From positions 1 through 24,058 of the forward strand of contig DCIP01000126.1 of assembly GCA_002317115.1 (NCBI GenBank): a DNA stretch of 24,058 nucleotides. The letters are read 5' to 3'. The notes below the pieces were generated by a model. That model did no database searches. It was not told the origin of the DNA and saw nothing but the letters and a program-made list of their open reading frames with translations. Shown here piece after piece: positions 1 to 6,906 of this stretch. Every line of letters begins with the position of its first letter. Positions within the stretch are counted from its first letter, which is position 1. Made by a program: the position numbers and the translations under genes. This DNA comes from Candidatus Scybalocola fimicaballi. GTDB taxonomy: Bacteria > Bacteroidota > Bacteroidia > Bacteroidales > Paludibacteraceae.

Positions 1-255
1 GTCAGACGAGATAACCTCTGCTTTGATCGAGTCGTTGTAGAACTGAGTCTCGAAATATACTTTTGCTCCTTTAAGTCCAGAACCGTAGATGACAGCTTCT
101 TCTCCCGCTGGCACGAACTCCGACTTCATACCTGTGATCTGTGGAAGATCAATATTTAATGTCTCAACTCGTTCTGCTCCTCCTGAGCAGCCTGTCATAA
201 ATGCTGATGCGGCCATTATGCCGCAAAGTCCTAAATTCTTTATGTTTTTCTTCAT
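1..255 (-). CDS. Lipoprotein, 3' part outside window (IPT/TIG-like start)
   Basis: Only the first 85 codons are present; the gene runs off the left edge. The start is the ATG at 253-255. The first 23 residues are a lipoprotein signal: basic MKKNIKN, a hydrophobic stretch, then lipobox FMTGC with Cys23 as the probable lipidated residue. From about residue 50 the text VPAGEEAVIYGSGLKGAKV resembles the opening strands of IPT/TIG immunoglobulin-like domains found in Bacteroidota surface glycan-binding lipoproteins; this is a motif impression from memory. It lies 89 bases downstream of the glycosyltransferase gene on the same strand. The gap has no perfect TAnnTTTG box, so it may be read through from upstream. 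Function is unknown; an envelope lipoprotein is well supported, the fold only weakly. Confidence 0.7.
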   Translation of the reverse strand, partial: MKKNIKNLGLCGIMAASAFMTGCSGGAERVETLNIDLPQITGMKSEFVPAGEEAVIYGSGLKGAKVYFETQFYNDSIKAEVISSD

Positions 256-344
256 GGCCTAAAATAATCTAAGTTTCTATTGATGTTCAATTTTCTATAA
301 AAGTAAAGAGTTTTTTTTAGAAAACACGAAATTAATCTCAAATT

Positions 345-1283
345 CTAAAAGAATCTCTGTTTTAGCATTTGCAAGTCGATCTCAAATGATGAATATCTCC
401 ATCTTTTCGACGAGAGGATATTCTTGAAATTGTGGATGAATTTGAATCCTGTCATTCTTGTTGAAGAGAAGATGTCGAGCGGAATGACCAACGACATTAT
501 GAATAGCAACAGATTGTGAAGAACCAATAATGGCTGCTGTCTGCGTGGAAGAAAGAAACGTCTCAACAATGTGTCGTTATACTCTTTTTCTGTCCTTATT
601 TTGCTTGTCTCTCCTCTCAGAAGTGGACTTGACACTGGATTGAGCAGATCGCAATGTGTACTTGTCAGGAAGCAAGTTTTCCAGCAAAGCAACCATCCTC
701 GCAAGAACAGGTCGACATCTCCGCTGCTGTCTGGCGCAAACATAAGGTTATATCCTCCGAGCTGTAAAATCTTATCTCTTGAAAATGCGACGTTGCTACG
801 GTCCAATCTTAATGTGAAATTCGAAGATGGAGCCTGGCATGTCTGATAATCAACATGGTGTCGTGAGAAAACAGGAGTGTAACATTGCGTCGATTCTCCA
901 GTCTTAGGATAGCGAGCCACAACGCCTGCCGCTAAAACATTTGTCTTCTCAAACTGTGGAATCACCACATCGAAGTAATCGGTCGGTAGGAGAGTGTCTT
1001 CCGTCAAAAGCACTATGATATCCCCCGTCGACTTAAATATCCCTTTGTTTGCTATTTCGGGGAAAAATGCACGCGAATGGGAAATGTATATTTGCAGATC
1101 ATGATAATTCGCACGTAGACTTTCCATCTGCTTGCTAAGTGCATCCTTGCCGACGACGATAATCTCTTTGTCTTGAACCAGAGACGAGTTTTCCAATGAG
1201 GCAATGACTGCGTCGATCACCTTTTCAATGCTTTTATCCTCGTTAATCATCGGTATCACCACCGACACACTCTGCTTCAACAT
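345..1283 (-). CDS. Family 2 glycosyltransferase (GT-A fold)
   Basis: 312 residues. It probably transfers a sugar from a nucleotide-sugar donor to an unknown envelope or polysaccharide acceptor. The N-terminus has the GT2 opening VSVVIPMINEDKSIEKVIDA (residues 6-25). NKGIFKSTGDIIVLLTED (79-96) is the usual segment before the metal-binding DxD, here T-E-D, so the canonical first Asp is replaced. SNVAFSRDKILQLGGYN (163-179) and GDVDLFLRGW (188-197) match the acceptor-side GT2 motifs around the catalytic-base acidic residue. A hydrophobic stretch at about 252-270 may bind the membrane. It starts at ATG 1281-1283, 39 bases downstream of the kinase gene on the same strand, so cotranscription is plausible. 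The TED variant could mean altered metal binding. Family confident, substrate unknown. Confidence 0.85.
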   Translation of the reverse strand: MLKQSVSVVIPMINEDKSIEKVIDAVIASLENSSLVQDKEIIVVGKDALSKQMESLRANYHDLQIYISHSRAFFPEIANKGIFKSTGDIIVLLTEDTLLPTDYFDVVIPQFEKTNVLAAGVVARYPKTGESTQCYTPVFSRHHVDYQTCQAPSSNFTLRLDRSNVAFSRDKILQLGGYNLMFAPDSSGDVDLFLRGWLLCWKTCFLTSTHCDLLNPVSSPLLRGETSKIRTEKEYNDTLLRRFFLPRRQQPLLVLHNLLLFIMSLVIPLDIFSSTRMTGFKFIHNFKNILSSKRWRYSSFEIDLQMLKQRFF

Positions 1284-1295
1284 TTTATTTATACA

Positions 1296-1319
1296 TTGAC
1301 GTTAACGTTGACGCTAACG
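1296..1319. repeat. Four TTRACG-type hexamers between kinase and glycosyltransferase
   Basis: TTGACG, TTAACG, TTGACG, CTAACG in a row, filling most of the 39-base gap. The reverse complement, CGTTAA/CGTCAA, matches units of the tract at 2934-2975. Confidence 0.5.
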
Positions 1320-1322
1320 GTT

Positions 1323-2204
1323 TTACTGAATATATAATCTATGGTTATCGTTTACTTTGAAAAGCATATCCGCACGTTCAGGCATCTCGGCAAGGATATG
1401 ACGAGTGATCCTCTCATAGTGGGCGATGAAGCGTCTCACCTGATCGGGAGACATGATGTGTGTCGCCTCTTTGCCTTGGCTTGCGATTCTCAATTTCTCC
1501 TCCTGAAGATTTCTCCACTCGAACACTTTGTCGTATGAAGGCACTTGCAGCATCACAAGGAAATTGATAGTGTCGAATAATTTTTTATAGTCTGTTTTCA
1601 ATTGATCGTTGACGTAATGGCGCCAAGTGCAGTCTTTATCTTCGTTTGCCTCCAACTCATTGACAGGAGTCGCAAGTTCAGATTCCTCTTGGGCAGTTGC
1701 GTCCATACACCAACCGTCGAACAAGACGACATCTGGTTTGCCAACAAACTTAGTCCATTGAGACTCTGGGTAGATATCGTCGATGGCCTTGTTGAAACGA
1801 GGAATCATCGTCACAGTGTTTTCATTAGCGTTGCGTAGGGAATTTATGATCTCCAGACCAAGTTTCACATCATGAGTGCCGGGCACTCCACGTGTCATCA
1901 GCAAAGGATGCACCTCTTTGGATAGACGAGTACGCTCCTTTCTGCTAAGATAGAGGTCGTCGATGCTCCACGACGCCACTTTTTTGCCGAATTTCTCTTC
2001 CAACACCAATTTGAGAAGTTCACAGAATGTACTTTTCCCTGCGCCTTGTGCACCGTTCACACCAATCACCTGCATACGGGATCCAAATCCGACATTGATG
2101 ATTTCCGCAAGAGGAATATAGATGCGTGGAAGGTCGTCCATAAGTTCCTGGCTAAGCATCAACTGGTCAAGTTTTTCTGAAAATGATGAATAAAGTTGCT
2201 CCAT
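1323..2204 (-). CDS. D-glycerate 3-kinase-like P-loop kinase (Tda10/GLYK type)
   Basis: 293 residues from ATG 2204; an in-frame GTG at 2213 would add three. Walker A is GVNGAQGAGKST (about residues 48-59). The next motifs are characteristic of the plant GLYK / yeast Tda10 / E. coli YggC group of the phosphoribulokinase-uridine kinase superfamily: IDDLYLSRKER (about 81-91), VHPLLMTRGVPGTHD (98-112) and LFDGWCM (161-167). Family knowledge suggests ATP-dependent phosphorylation of D-glycerate to 3-phosphoglycerate in the cytoplasm, feeding lower glycolysis or serine metabolism, but some members have no proven substrate. It is divergent from the Cys/His-rich lipoprotein gene and has its own -7 box at 2248-2255. 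Length fits the family. Superfamily is certain; substrate is inferred. Confidence 0.85.
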   Translation of the reverse strand: MEQLYSSFSEKLDQLMLSQELMDDLPRIYIPLAEIINVGFGSRMQVIGVNGAQGAGKSTFCELLKLVLEEKFGKKVASWSIDDLYLSRKERTRLSKEVHPLLMTRGVPGTHDVKLGLEIINSLRNANENTVTMIPRFNKAIDDIYPESQWTKFVGKPDVVLFDGWCMDATAQEESELATPVNELEANEDKDCTWRHYVNDQLKTDYKKLFDTINFLVMLQVPSYDKVFEWRNLQEEKLRIASQGKEATHIMSPDQVRRFIAHYERITRHILAEMPERADMLFKVNDNHRLYIQ

Positions 2205-2247
2205 AGTCTTCACAAATTTGATTCAACGTGCCATTTTTCGATTTGTA

Positions 2248-2255
2248 CAAAGATA
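2248..2255 (-). promoter_or_regulatory. Bacteroidetes -7 box for the kinase-glycosyltransferase genes
   Basis: On the minus strand this reads TATCTTTG, a perfect TAnnTTTG, 43 bases before the ATG at 2204. A clear TTG -33 element is not visible; two exact copies of TTTAAGATTT lie just upstream instead. Confidence 0.6.
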
Positions 2256-2314
2256 TGAAAAAATCTTAAAAAATCTTAAAATCAGACTTTATTACCAAAT
2301 TACATCAATTTTTT

Positions 2315-2342
2315 TTGTTAGAATTGCATCCGAATCTAACAA
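2315..2342 (+). promoter_or_regulatory. Inverted repeat upstream of the Cys/His-rich lipoprotein
   Basis: TTGTTAGA (2315-2322) and TCTAACAA (2335-2342) are perfect inverted copies separated by 12 bases, ending 21 bases before the ATG at 2364. No perfect TAnnTTTG precedes this gene; the closest is TAGAATTG inside the repeat. It could be a regulator-binding site or an mRNA hairpin in the 5' leader. Confidence 0.4.
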
Positions 2343-2363
2343 TAAAACAAAAGAAGATTGAGT

Positions 2364-2870
2364 ATGAAAAAGGTTTTGTCTATCGTTGCTGTAGTAGCAA
2401 GCATGCTATTCGCTACATCATGTTGCAATTGCAAGTGTAAGTGTGGCCAGGAGGGCGCACAGTGTGAGCAGAAGTGTGAGAATGCAGGAGATAAAGGAGA
2501 AGGTCCACGTCACCACAAGCATCATGGCGACGGTGAGTTTGGTCCACGTCATCACGAAGGACGCCCTGACGGTCCACGTCATCATCATATGAACCCAGAG
2601 ATGGCAGAGAAGATCGGAAAGTGGATGAACTTCGACAGTTTGTCTGTTGAGGAGCAGAAAGCTCTAATCGCAGAGCGAAAGGCAGCTATCGATTCATTTG
2701 AAGCTGTAAGAAAGGCAAAGAAAGCCGAGATGGATGAGAAGTGGGCTAACTTCGATAAGCTATCGATTGAAGAGCAGAAACAGCTTCTTGACCATAAGAA
2801 CCACATGCCATTCCATAAGAAGGGAATGCGTCACGGACACCAGGGTGGTCCAAGAGGTGAAAGACATTAA
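2364..2870 (+). CDS. Cys- and His-rich lipoprotein, probable metal binder
   Basis: 168 residues from ATG 2364; a TTG two codons earlier is less likely because MKKVLSIVAV is a standard signal start. The lipobox ends FATSC with Cys20 lipidated. The mature N-terminus is CCNCKCKC plus Cys34 and Cys38, seven Cys in 19 residues. Then comes a His-rich part with three GPRHH units (residues 48-75), encoded by repeated GGTCCACGTC. Two related helical units follow, NFDSLSVEEQKAL (89-101) and NFDKLSIEEQKQL (129-141), and a His-rich C-terminus. The composition suggests binding of zinc, copper or nickel at the outer membrane or in the periplasm; the LSxEEQ units faintly recall the LTxxQ repeats of Spy/CpxP/ZraP proteins. 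No family is recognised with certainty. It is monocistronic: terminator at 2903-2933, no shared operon. Confidence 0.75.
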   Translation: MKKVLSIVAVVASMLFATSCCNCKCKCGQEGAQCEQKCENAGDKGEGPRHHKHHGDGEFGPRHHEGRPDGPRHHHMNPEMAEKIGKWMNFDSLSVEEQKALIAERKAAIDSFEAVRKAKKAEMDEKWANFDKLSIEEQKQLLDHKNHMPFHKKGMRHGHQGGPRGERH

Positions 2871-2902
2871 TATTTTAGTATTTAATCATGTATATGATAA
2901 AG

Positions 2903-2933
2903 CCGCTCAGCGTAAATGCGTTGAGCGGTTTTT
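2903..2933 (+). terminator. Rho-independent terminator
   Basis: CCGCTCAGCG (2903-2912), loop TAAATG, CGTTGAGCGG (2919-2928), then TTTTT. This is a 10-bp stem with one G-T wobble, 32 bases after the lipoprotein stop. Confidence 0.85.
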
Positions 2934-2975
2934 CGTTATTGTCATCGTTTTCGTTTTCGTTATTGTCAACGTTAA
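2934..2975 (+). repeat. Degenerate CGTTNN hexamer tract
   Basis: Seven consecutive hexamers: CGTTAT, TGTCAT, CGTTTT, CGTTTT, CGTTAT, TGTCAA, CGTTAA. They lie between the terminator and the promoter of the coiled-coil gene. A related TTRACG tract is at 1296-1319 on the opposite strand sense. Confidence 0.55.
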
Positions 2976-3012
2976 TTCTTAACTAATTGTTTCAATTTTA
3001 TATGAATTTGTT

Positions 3013-3020
3013 TATATTTG
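3013..3020 (+). promoter_or_regulatory. -7 box of the coiled-coil protein gene
   Basis: TATATTTG is a perfect TAnnTTTG; a TTG at 2987-2989 lies 23 bases upstream, slightly long for a -33 element. The box covers the first in-frame TTG (3018), which excludes that codon as a start and favours the TTG at 3084. Confidence 0.65.
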
Positions 3021-3083
3021 CAGTTTAGTGATAACTTGCATGGAGATTGTGTGCACGATATCATAGAAAATAGAAGGATAGTT

Positions 3084-6000
3084 TTGAAAAAAATAATACT
3101 CATATTGTTTGTGCTGTTTAGCTTGGGGGGTCTGCCGCAATTGGCAAATGCCCAAGATAATGACGTGCAAACTGTTGAGAATGTGGAAGATAATGATAAT
3201 GAGGAATCTCCTAAAGCACAGAAGCTATCCCGTAAGGAGAGAAAAAAGAAAGAGGCAGAAGAGCGCAGATTAAGAAAACAGAAAGAAGAGGCTGCTGAAG
3301 CTGAACGAGAAGCTGCCGAACGAGAGGCGGAAGAGAAAAGCCGTATAGCAGAGGAAAATAAGAAAAAATCAGAAGCACAGCAAAGACAACGTGAGGAGGA
3401 GGCTCGACGCAAGCGTCAGATGGAGAGCATCCAGCGAGCTCGTGAACTTCGTGAAGCAGAGGAGAAGAGAAAAGAAGCTGAGGAAGAAGCCAGAAAAGCT
3501 GCTGAGGCTGGACCTGTGTATGCGTCTGAGGCTGAAAGAATCAAAGCAGAGAGAGAAATCCGTCTACAGCAGGTGCGTGAGGAGCAGAAACGTCGCGCCG
3601 AGGCTGTGGCTGAACGCCAACGTTTAGCCCGTGAGCGTGAGGCAGAACGTAAGGCCCACCAGAAAGAGGTGGCTGCAGAGAAAGTTGCGAAACAAAGAGC
3701 TGATAGAGAAAAACAGCGCCAGAGAGAGTTTGAAAAGAAACAGAAACAGCGAGAAAACTGGCAGCTTAAGAAGAAACAGGAGGCTGAGGCTAAAGCAAAT
3801 GCCCGCCAAAAACTGTTAGAGGCAAAACAAAAGGAGAAGGAACAGGAAGCTGCTCGTCACCAAGCTCAGATGGAAGCCAAACAAAAGGCTGCCGCCCAGC
3901 GTGCGGAGCAGATGAGACGTACAAATGAAATCAAATCTGCCCAACGTGAACGTGAGGCAAAAGCCCGTGCTGAAATACAGCGAAAAAAACTTGAAAAGGC
4001 TGAGAAACAGCGAGAGATGAAGGCTAAGGAGCTTGAGAAACGAGCCAAGGTCCGTGAACGCGAACGCCAACGTCGTGCGGATGAAATGGCCGCCCGCCAA
4101 GCAAAACGTGAGGAGGAAGCTGCAAGACGTGAAGAATTAGAGGAGAAGCGATTGGCTCATGCGGAACAGGCCGCTAAACGTAGAGAGGCAGAAGAACTCC
4201 GTAAGATCCAGGAGAATGAGAAACTAAAGGAGGATGAGAAACAGGCCTTGATTGAAAAACAGCAGAAGGAGGCTCTTGCAAGAGCCCGTAAGGAGGCTGA
4301 AAGAATCATGAAGGGCAAGAATAAGGTGAGAAAAGCCCAGAAAAAAGCTGAGGCAAAAGAGAAAAAACGTATTGAAAAGCTTGAGCAAGAGGAGCTTGAA
4401 GATGCGGAAATGCTCGAACTTGCCGAACTGATTGCAAGTGGAGATAGTGCGGCTATTGCATACGCTAACAGGAACAAACGTGGAAAGAAACTTCCTACAG
4501 TCGTCGTCAAAGATGAAATGAAAAATGGTGAGCTTGAACCGGAAGAGACAATTGAAGAGCCAGTTGACGAAAACGAACTTAAGACTCGCCGTACTATCGA
4601 GGCCATCATCAAGAAAAAACGTGAGGCTGCGGCTGCCGCGTTGGCTGCTAAGGACACAACACAGCAGAGAGATTCTCTTTCATCGTCTGCTGGATCCATT
4701 GCTCTTGACGACCAAGAGTCGTCGGAATTGGATTCTTTGGCTGAAGATATCGACGTCGAAATGCTAAAAGAGTATGCGGCTCTCGACAGTTCACTCCTTG
4801 CTCAGCAGTTGGCTGAACTTGAGGAGGAAATGCGTAATATGGAGGAACTTAAGGAGGCTGAGAAGGCTCAAAAAGCTGGAAAGAGTGAGGATATTGTCGC
4901 TAAAATCAAAATTCCTAAGTGCCGTTATTTGAATGAGGTACACTACGACAGAGACCGATTTAAGTTTATCTACGACTATGATTTCTTCATGTACTATTGG
5001 CACCAACGCTACTTCCACAAGAAGAAATTCTATGATATCGATGATACGAGCAGAGTGATTGCCAAGAAGATCATGGATTTGGTGGGCAACACTAAATATA
5101 GAAAAGTATTGTTGAATACAGTTGTTGATTCTGTGATCACCCTATTGCCTCAATACTCGGCAATCGACACGTTAGTCGACTCGGTGATGACTGAACTTAA
5201 TCTTGAGTATCTTGCGACGGGAGAGATAAAGATTCTTTACAAGAAACGTTTCCAGAAGAAGATTCGTGCTAAATATCAGCCGACGGCACCAGATAACAAA
5301 CCGCTCGGACATGTCAAGTTCTATACTCGCAATAGACGTAAGGTGATTGAGGAACTTGATGGCGCACAATGGGATTCTGTGTTGATGGCTCAAGAGGATT
5401 CTTTGGCGGATCCGGATATGGCAAGAATGAGCGATTCCTTGGCTAAGCTGCGTACTGCGGCTGAGGCTTCATCCGTCGTGCTTGATAGTTTGCAGAAAAA
5501 GGCAGCCCGTCAGGCTTTGCTTGAAAAGATCGCAAAGAGCAACAAGGAGTGGGATGAAATGGAAGGATCTGAGTCTGAAGACGAAGAGCAGACGGAGACA
5601 AAATCTAAGAGAAGATTCTTCAAGAAGAAGAGTGAGGAGGTTGCAGAAGATGATGAGTCTTCTACTGGTGAAGAAGAGTCTGATGGCAAGGAAAAGAAGC
5701 GTTCGAAGAAGAAGAAATCGAATGTTGAGGATGAGGAAGAGGCCGCTCCTATTGAAGAAGTGTTGACAGAGGAAGAAATCCAACGTCGACAGGAGGAGGC
5801 AGAGCGTCAGGCTTTGATCGATCGTATCACTGGACGTAAATCTAAACCTCAGCCTGAGGAAGAGTCTGAGATGGAAGCTGGTACTGCTGATCCTGAGATC
5901 ACAGAGGATGAACCAAAGGAGAAAAAACGCTCAAGAAGAAAGAAGGAGGCGGTAACTGAGGATGCTCCTGCTCAGGTAGATGAGGAGGTTTCTGAGGAAC

Positions 6001-6827
6001 CAAAAGAGAGCAAACGTTCAAGAAAGAAGAAGAACGAGGATGTCGAGGAGTCTGCTCCAGTACAGGTAGACGATGCTATATCTGAGGAACCAAAGGAGAA
6101 CAAACGTTCAAGAAAGAAGAAAGAGGAGACTGTCGAAGAGACTCCGGAACCTGCTCCGACTCCTGTTGCTGCCGCTCCACGTGCGGAGACAGAGGAGGCG
6201 AGAAAAGCACGTGAGCAGCAAGAGTTGATCAGCAGAATCACGGGTCGTGCACCAAAGGCACAGCAAGCCGAAACTGCTCCAACAAAACCAGCTGAACCGG
6301 CTCCTGAGCCAAAGGAGAATAAACGATCTAAGAAGAAAGAAGTAGTGGAGGAGACTCCTGCTCCAACTCCTGTGGCAGAAGAGCCAAAGGAAAATAAGCG
6401 ATCTAAGAAGAAAGAGGTAGTGGAGGAAACTCCAGCTCCAACTCCTGTGGCAGAAGAACCAAAGGAGAAACCAAAGAAGAAGAAAGAAAAAGCAGTTGAA
6501 GAAACACCAGCTCCAGCTCCAACACCAGCCGCTCCTCGTGCAGAGACAGAAGAGGAGAGAAAGGCAAGAGAGCAGCAAGAGTTGATCAACAGAATCACAG
6601 GACGTGCTCCAAAGGCACAGCCGGTTCAAGAGGCTCCGAAAGTAGAGGAAGAGGCACCAGCTGAGCAGCCAAAGGAGAATAAACGTTCAAAGAAAAAGAA
6701 ACAAGAAGAGGTGGCTCCAATAGAGGAAACTCCAGCAGCAAAGGCTCCACACGAAGAGACAGAGGAGGAGAGAAAGAAGAGAGAACAGCAGGAGTTGATC
6801 GATAGAATTACCGGACGTAAGAAATAA
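3084..6827 (+). CDS. Large exported Lys/Glu/Arg coiled-coil protein with C-terminal repeats
   Basis: 1247 residues, unrecognised. The TTG at 3084 is chosen because it begins a good Sec signal (LKKIILILFVLFSLGG, cleavage after QLANA) and upstream in-frame starts overlap or crowd the promoter. There is no in-frame ATG before about codon 100. Residues about 28-455 are almost pure E/K/R/A/Q and should form a long single helix or coiled coil. A more globular part follows at about 605-765, rich in Tyr/Phe/Asp (YDYDFFMYYWHQRYFHKK). The last third is low-complexity: about seven PKExKRSxKK blocks alternating with Glu/Pro-Ala-Thr linkers, and four copies of LIxRITGR (Arg of RITGR at residues 914, 1051, 1170, 1241), the last ending the protein. 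An elongated periplasmic or surface structural/scaffold role is inference; TolA-like spacer function is one alternative. Confidence 0.75.
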   Translation: MKKIILILFVLFSLGGLPQLANAQDNDVQTVENVEDNDNEESPKAQKLSRKERKKKEAEERRLRKQKEEAAEAEREAAEREAEEKSRIAEENKKKSEAQQRQREEEARRKRQMESIQRARELREAEEKRKEAEEEARKAAEAGPVYASEAERIKAEREIRLQQVREEQKRRAEAVAERQRLAREREAERKAHQKEVAAEKVAKQRADREKQRQREFEKKQKQRENWQLKKKQEAEAKANARQKLLEAKQKEKEQEAARHQAQMEAKQKAAAQRAEQMRRTNEIKSAQREREAKARAEIQRKKLEKAEKQREMKAKELEKRAKVRERERQRRADEMAARQAKREEEAARREELEEKRLAHAEQAAKRREAEELRKIQENEKLKEDEKQALIEKQQKEALARARKEAERIMKGKNKVRKAQKKAEAKEKKRIEKLEQEELEDAEMLELAELIASGDSAAIAYANRNKRGKKLPTVVVKDEMKNGELEPEETIEEPVDENELKTRRTIEAIIKKKREAAAAALAAKDTTQQRDSLSSSAGSIALDDQESSELDSLAEDIDVEMLKEYAALDSSLLAQQLAELEEEMRNMEELKEAEKAQKAGKSEDIVAKIKIPKCRYLNEVHYDRDRFKFIYDYDFFMYYWHQRYFHKKKFYDIDDTSRVIAKKIMDLVGNTKYRKVLLNTVVDSVITLLPQYSAIDTLVDSVMTELNLEYLATGEIKILYKKRFQKKIRAKYQPTAPDNKPLGHVKFYTRNRRKVIEELDGAQWDSVLMAQEDSLADPDMARMSDSLAKLRTAAEASSVVLDSLQKKAARQALLEKIAKSNKEWDEMEGSESEDEEQTETKSKRRFFKKKSEEVAEDDESSTGEEESDGKEKKRSKKKKSNVEDEEEAAPIEEVLTEEEIQRRQEEAERQALIDRITGRKSKPQPEEESEMEAGTADPEITEDEPKEKKRSRRKKEAVTEDAPAQVDEEVSEEPKESKRSRKKKNEDVEESAPVQVDDAISEEPKENKRSRKKKEETVEETPEPAPTPVAAAPRAETEEARKAREQQELISRITGRAPKAQQAETAPTKPAEPAPEPKENKRSKKKEVVEETPAPTPVAEEPKENKRSKKKEVVEETPAPTPVAEEPKEKPKKKKEKAVEETPAPAPTPAAPRAETEEERKAREQQELINRITGRAPKAQPVQEAPKVEEEAPAEQPKENKRSKKKKQEEVAPIEETPAAKAPHEETEEERKKREQQELIDRITGRKK

Positions 6828-6830
6828 AGA

Positions 6831-6871
6831 TTGATTTGTTAGTGGAGACATTGCCTCCACTAACAAATCAA
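6831..6871 (+). terminator. 17-bp perfect hairpin after the coiled-coil gene
   Basis: The arms 6831-6847 and 6855-6871 are perfectly complementary with a 7-base loop. The hairpin begins three bases after the stop. It lacks a T-run, so it is a hairpin terminator or mRNA-end stabiliser rather than a textbook terminator. Its loop contains the TTG that would be the -33 element of the next gene. Confidence 0.6.
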
Positions 6872-6882
6872 AAATATCTTTG
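6851..6882 (+). promoter_or_regulatory. Promoter of the orphan restriction-modification-like gene
   Basis: TTG at 6851-6853, 21 bases, then TATCTTTG at 6875-6882 (perfect TAnnTTTG). The in-frame TTG at 6880 is inside the -7 box, so translation must start further down, at ATG 6907 or 6922. Confidence 0.65.
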
Positions 6883-6906
6883 GATTCTAAGTACAAAAAT
6901 AAATAT

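Noticed and set aside
571..846. 91-codon plus-strand frame inside the glycosyltransferase
   Set aside because: It overlaps conserved GT2 motifs on the other strand and has no promoter box or recognisable motif.
2502..2580. Three GGTCCACGTC repeats (2502, 2541, 2571) as a possible CRISPR
   Set aside because: They encode GPRHH units in frame within the lipoprotein, and spacing is irregular and short.
6050..6500. Repeats of AACGTTCAAGAAAGAAGAAG type as a direct-repeat array
   Set aside because: They are in-frame protein repeats (KRSRKKK), not intergenic repeats with unique spacers.
5972..6598. 208-codon minus-strand open frame, and others at 4157-4699 and 3816-4100, inside the coiled-coil gene
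   Set aside because: They are Ser/Phe/Leu-rich antisense images of Glu/Lys/Arg codons; the sense frame has a signal peptide and is 1247 residues long.
6880..6906. TTG at 6880 as start of the orphan R-M-like gene
   Set aside because: It lies inside the -7 box TATCTTTG, so it cannot be on the mRNA from that promoter.
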